Source: a virus
Strand: one strand, 5' to 3'
Length of the DNA: 30,215 bases
Virus record (IMG/VR): IMGVR_UViG_3300009419_000060
Location: 1 to 30,215 of that record
The translations under genes were made by a program, and so were the position numbers. Of the stretch, positions 1 through 7,090 are shown piece by piece. Numbering within the stretch: position 1 is the stretch's first letter; every line of letters begins with the position of its first letter. The notes beneath the pieces were generated by a model. The model saw nothing but the letters and a program-made list of their open reading frames with translations, had not been told where the DNA came from and did not search any database.

Positions 1-1
1 A

Positions 2-114
2 GAGGCTGACGCCAAGGACTACACCGGGATGACAAAGAAGATCAACGGTGGGACAATCGGGCTTGAAGACCGTATCAAGCACACATCAACCACGCGCTGG
101 CCGTGCTCACCTAA
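2..114 (+). CDS. C-terminal end of GH19-type endolysin (partial, apparent frameshift)
   Basis: This is the 3' end of a gene that starts left of the window. The visible residues include MTKKINGGTIGLEDRIKH, which matches the usual end of glycoside hydrolase family 19 (chitinase-like) phage lysozymes, where I(T/N)(R/K)xINGGxxGLxDR sits about 15 residues from the C-terminus. These enzymes cut peptidoglycan at lysis. The opening frame (codons from position 2) does not stop there but runs 136 bases into the next gene. The adjacent frame reads NHALAVLT and stops with TAA at 112-114, which is how this family normally ends. That frame is closed upstream by TGA at 64-66, so one base seems to be missing near 84-87. 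I place the end at 114. The family call rests on a short stretch only. Confidence 0.6.
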
Positions 115-123
115 GAGGCCCAC

Positions 124-2280
124 ATGCCACTGCAAAAGCTCCAACTCCGACCCGGCGTTAACCGAGAATCGACGACTCTGGCCAATGAAGGCACTTGGTT
201 CGAGATGGACAAGGTGCGCTTTCGCTCGGGCTATCCCGAGAAGATCGGCGGTTGGGTAAAAGACACTGGCGGGTCTATTTCTGGGCTACTGCCCCCTACA
301 GGTTCGTACTGGGGCGTTGCGCGGTCGCTGTGGAACTGGGTCACGCTGGCAGGCTTCAACCTGATGGGCGTAGGCACCAACCTGAAGTACTACATCCAAC
401 CCTCCGTCGGGGGCGCGTTCAATGATGTCACGCCAATCCGCAGCACTGTAACGGTTGCATCTAATGCGTTTACAACGGTGAACGGTTCCACTACGGTGAC
501 GGTTAATAACGTAGGGCACGGCGCAAGCACGGGCGACTTCGTGACCATCTCCGGTGTCGCTGGCGCAGTGAACGGCATCCCAGCATCTGCGTTGAACCAA
601 GAGTTCCGCATCACGGTTTTGAATGCCGCTACCTTCAGTATTGTTGTCGCAGCGCCAGCAACATCTTCGGGCACCACCGGTGCGGCAACGCTTACGTATC
701 AAATCTCTGTAGGCGCTGAAATTTTTGAGGTTTTGACAGGCTGGGGCGCTGGCGGTTTTGGCGGGACGTTGTTTGCTTCAGCTTCCACAACGCTCAACGG
801 CGCGTTGAATTCTTCGGCGACCACCATTACTGTGCTCTCTACCACCGGGTTTGCGGCTTCGGGGGCGATTGGTATTGATGCCGAGTACATCACGTATTCG
901 GGTGTAACCCCCACGACTTTTACCGGATGTGTCCGGGGTGTTGGCAGCACCGCGACTACGCACGCCAACGGCGCGGCTGTTAAGCAGTACTCGGGTGCTA
1001 CGGGGTGGGGGTTGTCGTCGAGTGTTGGCTTGGCTTCCCAGTTGCGGCTCTGGAGCCAGAACAACTACGGTCAGGACCTTATCATCAACCCACGCGGCGG
1101 TGCTTTGTACCTCTGGAAAGTTGATGCTGTCTCGCCTTTCGTATACAACCGCGCCGTGTTGCTGTCCTCTACGAGCCCAGCGCCGTACACCACCGACACT
1201 GACTGCCCAACGATATGTAACGCTGTAGCCGTATCAGACTCTTCACGTTTTGTGATTGCGTTTGGATGCAACGATTATGGTTCCGCAACAATTGATCCTT
1301 TGCTGGTACGCTGGTCGGATCAGGAGGACTACGCACTGTGGACTCCGGCTGCCACCAATCAAGCGGGCAGTTTCCGTCTAAGTACGGGCTCGTCAATCGT
1401 TGCGCACCAACAGGCTCGTCAGGAGATTTTGGTCTGGACCGACGCCGCTATCTACTCCATGCAGTACCTTGGCCCACCCTATGTCTGGGGCTTCCAGATT
1501 CTGGGTGACAACATCTCGATTGCCGGGCCCAACGCCAAAGCCACAGCTGCCAACATCACGTACTGGATGGGGCTGGACAAGTTCTACATGTACTCTGGTC
1601 GTGTGGAGACGCTTTACTGCCCGTTGCGCCAGTACATCTTTGGTGACATCAACCTGCAGCAGCAGTATCAGTTCTTTGCAGGCACCAACGAGGGCTTCAA
1701 CGAAATCTGGTGGTACTACTGCTCTGCCAACTCTACGACCATCGACCGTTATGTGGTGTACAACCACTTGGAAAAAGTCTGGTCATACGGCAACCTTGCT
1801 CGGACTGCTTGGCTTGATACCCCGCTTCGGGACCATCCTACGGCAGCAGGATATGGTGGGCAGCTTATTTATCACGAGAATGGTGTTGACGACGGCACGA
1901 CCAACCCGCCAAGCCCCATTTCCTCGTTCGTTCAATCAGCCGACTTCAACATTGGCGACGGGCACAACTACGGCTTTGTGTGGCGGATGATCCCAGACGT
2001 TACGTTTGATGGTTCTTACGCCAACAACCCTGCGGTGACGTTCACTGTGCGCCCTCGGCAGAACCCCGGCGCTAACTACAGCGTTGCAGCCACCCCCACG
2101 GTAACCAGTACGCAGAACTACTCTGGGCAGCGCAACTACACGGTGCAGCAGTTTACGCAGATTGTTTATACCCGCGTGCGCGGTCGTCAGATGGCGTTCA
2201 AGATTAGCTCCGATGGCCTTGGGGTTCAGTGGCAGCTTGGCGTCCCCTCGGTCGATGTGCGTCCTGATGGCCGGAGATAA
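124..2280 (+). CDS. Virion structural protein, possible P22 gp10-like tail/DNA-stabilisation protein
   Basis: The 718-residue protein starts at ATG 124 behind an AAGAGG ribosome binding site and begins MPLQKLQLRPGVNRE. It then runs through a beta-rich, aromatic-rich body (WFEMDKVRFRSGYPEKIGGW at about 25-44). The size, the N-terminal pattern and the place between endolysin and other virion genes resemble packaged-DNA stabilisation or tail-nozzle proteins of podoviruses. I recognise this only by pattern, so the assignment is tentative. Two small domains look inserted near the N-terminal third. One, at about 108-196, is Thr/Val/Ser-rich with HGASTGDFVTISG. The other, at about 220-288, is of the ATTITVLSTTGF...AEYITYSG...FTGCVRG type that recurs in phage structural proteins. 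The body continues at about 300-718 with many Trp and Tyr residues. No signal peptide or membrane segment is visible. Confidence 0.75.
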   Translation: MPLQKLQLRPGVNRESTTLANEGTWFEMDKVRFRSGYPEKIGGWVKDTGGSISGLLPPTGSYWGVARSLWNWVTLAGFNLMGVGTNLKYYIQPSVGGAFNDVTPIRSTVTVASNAFTTVNGSTTVTVNNVGHGASTGDFVTISGVAGAVNGIPASALNQEFRITVLNAATFSIVVAAPATSSGTTGAATLTYQISVGAEIFEVLTGWGAGGFGGTLFASASTTLNGALNSSATTITVLSTTGFAASGAIGIDAEYITYSGVTPTTFTGCVRGVGSTATTHANGAAVKQYSGATGWGLSSSVGLASQLRLWSQNNYGQDLIINPRGGALYLWKVDAVSPFVYNRAVLLSSTSPAPYTTDTDCPTICNAVAVSDSSRFVIAFGCNDYGSATIDPLLVRWSDQEDYALWTPAATNQAGSFRLSTGSSIVAHQQARQEILVWTDAAIYSMQYLGPPYVWGFQILGDNISIAGPNAKATAANITYWMGLDKFYMYSGRVETLYCPLRQYIFGDINLQQQYQFFAGTNEGFNEIWWYYCSANSTTIDRYVVYNHLEKVWSYGNLARTAWLDTPLRDHPTAAGYGGQLIYHENGVDDGTTNPPSPISSFVQSADFNIGDGHNYGFVWRMIPDVTFDGSYANNPAVTFTVRPRQNPGANYSVAATPTVTSTQNYSGQRNYTVQQFTQIVYTRVRGRQMAFKISSDGLGVQWQLGVPSVDVRPDGRR

Positions 2281-2282
2281 GC

Positions 2283-2954
2283 ATGACTTTGATCGTCACT
2301 TCTGAGTACGAACTCAACAGGGTTGTAGCCCCACGTTTGCCTACCGCACCAATACAGTACGACAAGCAGTTTCATGATCAGCACAGCGATGTGCTGCGTT
2401 TGTACTTCAACCGACTCGACAACATTTTGGGGCAGCTACAAACTGGCTCAGGCTCAATTGATGGCTCTGGGGTGCGGTTTCCCTACGGGGCTTTTTCAAG
2501 CGATCAAGATCAAACGACAACGGCCAATACCGCCACGTTGATGACGCTCAACACTACGGATTTTGCCAATGGTGTCAGCATTACAAGTTCAAAGATCACA
2601 GCGGCAACTGCTGGCATATACAACCTACAGTTCAGTGCTCAGTTTCAAAACACGGACAACCAAATTCAAGACATGAGTATTTGGCTGCGTCAAAATGGCG
2701 TAGATATTCCGGGGTCAACAGGTTTTGTGTCAATCCCAGCCCATAAAAGCGCGTCAGCAGGGGATGAGGCGCATGAGATTGTTGGATGGAATTACTACCT
2801 CCAGATGCAGGCCAACGACTACGTGGAGATTTGGTGGTCAACCACCAACGCCACTGTGACGATACAGCACTACCCCGCATCTACTGGCCCGGTTCGCCCC
2901 TCAACGCAGTCTGTTGTGGCCACACTTTCATTTGTCTCCGCGCTTCCCCCGTGA
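2283..2954 (+). CDS. Small virion protein with C1q/TNF-like jelly-roll C-terminus
   Basis: The 223-residue protein starts 2 bases after the preceding stop, consistent with translational coupling. Residues 1-55 are a short head region with a helical stretch (HSDVLRLYFNRLDNILGQL), a pattern common as the anchor of small phage virion proteins. Residues about 66-223 are beta-rich and end LSFV. The layout FPYGAF, then ITAATAGIYNLQFSAQF, SIWLRQNGVDI, and NDYVEIWW is the typical strand order of C1q/TNF-like jelly-rolls used by phages in head fibres, decoration proteins or receptor-binding tips. I infer that it is a trimeric surface protein, either a fibre or a head appendage. Which of these it is cannot be decided from sequence alone. 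Confidence 0.75.
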   Translation: MTLIVTSEYELNRVVAPRLPTAPIQYDKQFHDQHSDVLRLYFNRLDNILGQLQTGSGSIDGSGVRFPYGAFSSDQDQTTTANTATLMTLNTTDFANGVSITSSKITAATAGIYNLQFSAQFQNTDNQIQDMSIWLRQNGVDIPGSTGFVSIPAHKSASAGDEAHEIVGWNYYLQMQANDYVEIWWSTTNATVTIQHYPASTGPVRPSTQSVVATLSFVSALPP

Positions 2955-2988
2955 TAGACTCGACCAACCCCCTTTCCGAGAGGCGCAC

Positions 2989-4305
2989 ATGAGCCTGCAA
3001 CTTGCCGCACAACACATGGCCTCGCGTGGCCGTGGCCCAGACACGACCCTAGTCCATATGGCCCCACAAGAGGTGGCTGGCCTTCAGGCAGTTGCCAAGG
3101 CGCACGGTGGCTCCCTGACCATCAACCCTGATACGGGTTTACCCGAAGCTGGGTTCCTCAAGAATCTTTTGCCGACGCTGCTCGGTGTAGGGTTGGCCGC
3201 TACGGGTGTTGGCGCTCCTCTGGCAGCAGCCATGGTCGGCGGTGGTTACGGATTGGCCACGGGTAGCCTGAAAAAAGGTCTGATGGCTGGTCTCGGCGCA
3301 TACGGCGGCGCAGGTTTGGCTGGTGGTCTGAGCGCTGCCGGGACTGCCGCTGCTGGGGCAGAGAGTGTGGTTAACCCACTTCAGGGTATGGAAGCAGCTG
3401 CATTGGAGAATACTGCGGTGGCCCCTGCTGCAAGTGTTGAGGTAGGAGCCCCAATTATGGAGCGCGCAAATCTGTCCCAGATTACCCCTGCGCGGAGCTC
3501 GTTGGATGCTATGGCGGATGTCTATTCTGCGCCGGTTGCCCCCGTTGCAGCCCCTGCACCCATGGTGCCGCAGACAGATATGCTAGCTGGCATGGACAGA
3601 GCGGCTATGGAGAACAAAGCTGTGGCAGGATTCAACCCTGCAAACACCGACAGCCTTACAAATGCAAAGCGGGGGCTGTCCGGGCTTATGGATAACCCAG
3701 CCTCACGTGATGCGTTCATGACCAAAATGGGCGGTGCTCCCGGACTTCTGAAAACAGGAATGATGGCAGCGGCCCCAGTGCTTATGGGCGACCAAAAACA
3801 AGCCGAGTACAAAGGCAGCGGCCCTAACCCATACGAGTATTCGTACGACTACAAAACTGGTTCATACGCCCGTCAAGCCCCCGGATACCGTGACGCACAA
3901 ACAGTAACTTCACCTCGCGCTATGGCAGCAGGGGGGCCAATCGAAGAGATGTCTAACCAAAACCGTATGAGCACCATGATGGCTAACGGTGGCCAGATGT
4001 TTGCCCGGGGTGGTATTTCCCACCTTGGCGACTACTCCGACGGTGGTCGGCTTTTGAAAGGTCCCGGCGATGGCGTATCTGACTCCATTCCTGCAACGAT
4101 TGCGAACAAGCGCCCAGCGCGTCTTGCTGATGGTGAGTTCGTTGTGCCTGCTCGTATCGTTTCTGAACTAGGTAATGGCTCGACCGAGGCGGGTGCACGT
4201 AAGCTGTACGCCATGATGGACCGCGTGCAGAAGGCCCGCAAGAAGTCGATTGGCAAGAACCGCGTAGCCGTTAACAGCCGCGCAGAGAAGCTGCTGCCCG
4301 CATGA
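2989..4305 (+). CDS. Glycine-rich virion-type protein with SDSIPA...GEFVVPA C-terminal motif
   Basis: I chose ATG 2989, behind GAGAGG, over the in-frame ATG at 2914, which would overlap the previous gene. This gives 438 residues. An Ala/Gly-rich hydrophobic stretch covers about 50-100 (LLGVGLAATGVGAPLAAAM, then GLGAYGGAGLAGGLSAAG), which could be membrane-active. The middle is Ala/Pro/Met-rich and probably disordered. The C-terminus (about 312-438) has repeated short Gly-Gly peptides (MAAGG, MMANGG, FARGG, YSDGG). It then has GPGDGVSDSIPA (358-369), ADGEFVVPARIVSELGNG and a basic end. The SDSIPA...GEFVV pattern is familiar from C-termini of phage tape-measure and other virion proteins; its function is unknown to me. 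It is probably an internal or ejected virion protein. It overlaps the next gene by ATGA. Confidence 0.7.
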   Translation: MSLQLAAQHMASRGRGPDTTLVHMAPQEVAGLQAVAKAHGGSLTINPDTGLPEAGFLKNLLPTLLGVGLAATGVGAPLAAAMVGGGYGLATGSLKKGLMAGLGAYGGAGLAGGLSAAGTAAAGAESVVNPLQGMEAAALENTAVAPAASVEVGAPIMERANLSQITPARSSLDAMADVYSAPVAPVAAPAPMVPQTDMLAGMDRAAMENKAVAGFNPANTDSLTNAKRGLSGLMDNPASRDAFMTKMGGAPGLLKTGMMAAAPVLMGDQKQAEYKGSGPNPYEYSYDYKTGSYARQAPGYRDAQTVTSPRAMAAGGPIEEMSNQNRMSTMMANGGQMFARGGISHLGDYSDGGRLLKGPGDGVSDSIPATIANKRPARLADGEFVVPARIVSELGNGSTEAGARKLYAMMDRVQKARKKSIGKNRVAVNSRAEKLLPA

Positions 4306-4763
4306 TTGAGTACGCCGTAGAAGACCCCGCGACCTTCATCGAGGAGTTGAAGGAAGTCATTCCACTGCACTACGACGAGTTGTGCGTCACCAAAGACTTC
4401 CCACTCATACCCGACTACGAGGCGTATGGGCGGCTGTACATGGCAGGGTTTCTCAAGTGTATAACCGCGAGGGATGAGCACGGGTTAGTCGGTTACGCTA
4501 TCTTTATTGTGCAACCGCATTTACACTACAAGTCTTGCAAAACAGCGTTTGAGGACATTTACTTCCTCAGAAAAGAACATCGATTGGGGCGTACGGGTAT
4601 CCGTTTGTTCCAGTTTGCGGAAGAAGCCCTGCGTGCGGATGGTGTCAATCGCGTCATCATGCACACGAAAATTCATATGGACAACTCACGGCTGTTTGAG
4701 TATCTTGGCTACAAGCATACGGACAAGCTGTACACGAAAATCTTGAGTACGGAGCAATCATGA
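4302..4763 (+). CDS. GNAT-family acetyltransferase
   Basis: The 153-residue protein has the order of a GCN5-related N-acetyltransferase. After an N-terminal helical part, a strand GLVGYAIFIV (61-70) is followed by EDIYFLRKEHRLGRTG (84-99). The R94-L-G-R-T-G99 segment is the acetyl-CoA pyrophosphate-binding loop (Q/RxxGxG/A). The following helix is RLFQFAEEAL, and LFEYLGYKH near 131-139 is the usual motif B end. The gene overlaps both neighbours by 4 bases (ATGA), so it is translationally embedded in the virion module. I infer it modifies a protein made or met late in infection, possibly a virion protein. The substrate cannot be read from the sequence. Confidence 0.88.
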   Translation: MIEYAVEDPATFIEELKEVIPLHYDELCVTKDFPLIPDYEAYGRLYMAGFLKCITARDEHGLVGYAIFIVQPHLHYKSCKTAFEDIYFLRKEHRLGRTGIRLFQFAEEALRADGVNRVIMHTKIHMDNSRLFEYLGYKHTDKLYTKILSTEQS

Positions 4764-7060
4764 GCTACTCCCGCCGACAACTTGAAGCCTTGGGTGAGCC
4801 CCTTGGCGAATCCGTAACCCGCAAAGAAGGCGGGCGCATTGTCTATGGCGGCGGTGGTAGCAGCGCCCCTGCGGAACAAACGCAAACTGTTAAGCAAGAC
4901 CTGCCTGACTGGGCAATACCTACCGCGCAACGGAACCTTGCGAAAGCAGAATCTCTCGCGGTAGATAAGCCATACCAAAGCTATGGCAACTGGGCACGGC
5001 AGTCTGGTATTGATCCTAGCCGTGTGGCAGGTTTTACCGGGTTGCAAAACCAATCGTTCCAAGGCGCACAGAATCTTCAGCCCTCGCAAGGGTTGCGCCC
5101 TGCAATGGGTATTGCTGGTGCCGGTGCTATTGGCAGTCTGGGCGCGGGTCAAAACTATATGAACATGGCGACCGACCCCGGTTCAATGCAGGGGTTTATG
5201 TCTCCGTACATGCAGAACGTGGTTGATACCCAACAGCAAGAAGCTATTCGCCAGTCAAACATCCAGCGTCAGTCCGATCAGGCTCAGGCCGTGCAGCGTG
5301 GTGCGTTCGGCGGCAGCCGCCAAGCTATTGTGGAAGCCGAGCGTCAGCGCAATCTGGGCACACAGCTCGGCGGTATCCAAGCTCAAGGCTTGCAAAGCGC
5401 GTTTCAAAATGCCCAGCAAGCACGGCAATTTGGCTCCCAACTCGGGCTGCAAGGCTACGGCCAAGCCATTTCTGGCGCGGGCCAACTGGCCAATATCGGC
5501 ACCCAACAGTTCGGCCAGCAAAAAGATATTCTGGGCCTGCAAAATCAATTCGGTGCCCAGCAGCAAGCCAACGAGCAAGCCAAGCTCGGTTACAACATGC
5601 AGGACTACGCTGCGGAGCAAGCGTATCCATACCAGCAGCTGTCGTTCCTGTCGAACATCATGCGCGGCACTCCTATGGGTGGTGTCAGTACCATGTACGC
5701 GCAGGGGCCTACTACGGCCCAAACACTCGGCTCTTTGGGTATGGGTGCTTATGGCCTGAGCCAGCTGGCCAGAGCTGATGGCGGTACTGTTTCCTCCTAC
5801 GCTGATGGTGGTAGCGTTGACAGCGCGCAAAACATCGAAGCCATCGTGGACAAGCTGTCGGACCCACAGTTGAAGCAAGCCGCTGAAGCGGCCCAGATGC
5901 GTGGTGACGTGGAGCAGTTACAGATCATCCAGCAAGAAATGGCCTCACGCGCTTCCGAGCGTGGCGGGATGATGGGCGCGTTCAACCAGCTACCTCAAGA
6001 GCAGCAACAGCAGATGATGGCTGGTGGGGGCATGGTTGCGTTTGCCGGGGATGAAGACGAAAACGATGAGGATACCGGGCAGCAGGTAACTGACCGCATG
6101 CCCGTTGGTAGAGGTGACTTGGCTGTTTATGGCTCATCTATGTCCGGTTTGCAGGCGCTGCAACAGCAAATGGCTGCGGACAAAGGTTACTCTCCCCTTA
6201 CAGCGGCGGAAGAAAAGACCCTGTATGACCGTTCCACCTCTCGTGGGAAGGAAATTTACGGCGACGTGCTGGACAAAATCAAAGCCGACATTGAGTCCCA
6301 GCGTGGGGAAAGCGCCGAGTCTTTGCGCGAAGGCCGTGGTCTGGCTGCGCTCCAAGCTGCCGCTGGCATGCTTAAAGGTCGTGGGTTCGTGCAGGGGCTT
6401 GCCAATGCTGGCGGTGCCTTCGGTGAGTCTTACGGCAAGGCTCTGCGTGCCGACAAGGAACAAAAACGCGCTCTGTCCAGTATGGACTTGAACTTGGCCA
6501 AGGCTGAAGCAGACCAGCGCATGGGCCTGCACGACAAAGCAGAAGCGCAAGTTGCTAAAGCCAACACCAACCGCGAGAAAGCGTACAACGCTGGGATGGC
6601 CAAAAAGAAAGCAATGGCCGAGGTACTGTACAAGTCCGGTCGCCTCGCTTTGCCTCCAGCCCCCGCTAAGGTTAGCGCGGCTAAACCCCCTAAGTTGGCC
6701 GAGCAGCTCGCTGCGGCGGAGGTTGCGCACGAGACCAACCCAACAGAATCTACGCTGGCGAACGTGAACGCCTTGCGCCGTGCTATGGACCGGGCCAGAA
6801 CTGCCGACTACGGCCCAACTCGTGCGGGTCAGGTTGAAGGCCAGCAGGACATTGTGCTTGGCAACCAGATCACTACAGCGCAGCAGAAGCTCAAGTTCAC
6901 ACCGGAGTACGTCAAGGCGGATGCGGCTACGAAAGCCCAGATGCTGCGGGACGAAGCTGCTCGGGTTCGCGCTAATGCGGGTAGAAACGCGCCCGTAAAC
7001 AATAATTCCCCACGGGGCGGCCAAAACGATTATAGTAGCCTCTGGGGCGGCAATAATTGA
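4760..7060 (+). CDS. Gln/Ala-rich coiled-coil virion protein (putative internal/ejection protein)
   Basis: The 766-residue protein starts at the ATGA overlap with the acetyltransferase gene. Residues about 145-290 are strongly Gln-rich and helical, with the core YMQNVVDTQQQEAIRQ and the segment QRGAFGGSRQAI (179-190). The AFGGSRQA box recurs in uncharacterised structural proteins of environmental phages, as far as I recall. Short Gly-Gly peptides follow (LARADGG, SYADGG, MMAGGGMVAFAGDED at 338-431) and echo those of the glycine-rich protein two genes upstream. The second half (about 455-766) is helical, Ala/Lys/Glu-rich and ends in an Asn/Gly-rich tail. There is no signal peptide. Its position directly before the giant gene suggests an inner-core or DNA-ejection role, but this is inference. 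Confidence 0.7.
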   Translation: MSYSRRQLEALGEPLGESVTRKEGGRIVYGGGGSSAPAEQTQTVKQDLPDWAIPTAQRNLAKAESLAVDKPYQSYGNWARQSGIDPSRVAGFTGLQNQSFQGAQNLQPSQGLRPAMGIAGAGAIGSLGAGQNYMNMATDPGSMQGFMSPYMQNVVDTQQQEAIRQSNIQRQSDQAQAVQRGAFGGSRQAIVEAERQRNLGTQLGGIQAQGLQSAFQNAQQARQFGSQLGLQGYGQAISGAGQLANIGTQQFGQQKDILGLQNQFGAQQQANEQAKLGYNMQDYAAEQAYPYQQLSFLSNIMRGTPMGGVSTMYAQGPTTAQTLGSLGMGAYGLSQLARADGGTVSSYADGGSVDSAQNIEAIVDKLSDPQLKQAAEAAQMRGDVEQLQIIQQEMASRASERGGMMGAFNQLPQEQQQQMMAGGGMVAFAGDEDENDEDTGQQVTDRMPVGRGDLAVYGSSMSGLQALQQQMAADKGYSPLTAAEEKTLYDRSTSRGKEIYGDVLDKIKADIESQRGESAESLREGRGLAALQAAAGMLKGRGFVQGLANAGGAFGESYGKALRADKEQKRALSSMDLNLAKAEADQRMGLHDKAEAQVAKANTNREKAYNAGMAKKKAMAEVLYKSGRLALPPAPAKVSAAKPPKLAEQLAAAEVAHETNPTESTLANVNALRRAMDRARTADYGPTRAGQVEGQQDIVLGNQITTAQQKLKFTPEYVKADAATKAQMLRDEAARVRANAGRNAPVNNNSPRGGQNDYSSLWGGNN

Positions 7061-7090
7061 GCAAGTAGCGCCCCGTAATAAGGGGTTGCT

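Noticed and set aside
1400-1990. 196-codon plus-strand frame inside the structural gene
   Set aside because: Composition is Ser/Thr/Arg-rich in the manner of a +1 shadow, no ribosome binding site, and the host frame shows no loss of complexity, unlike the two nested genes.
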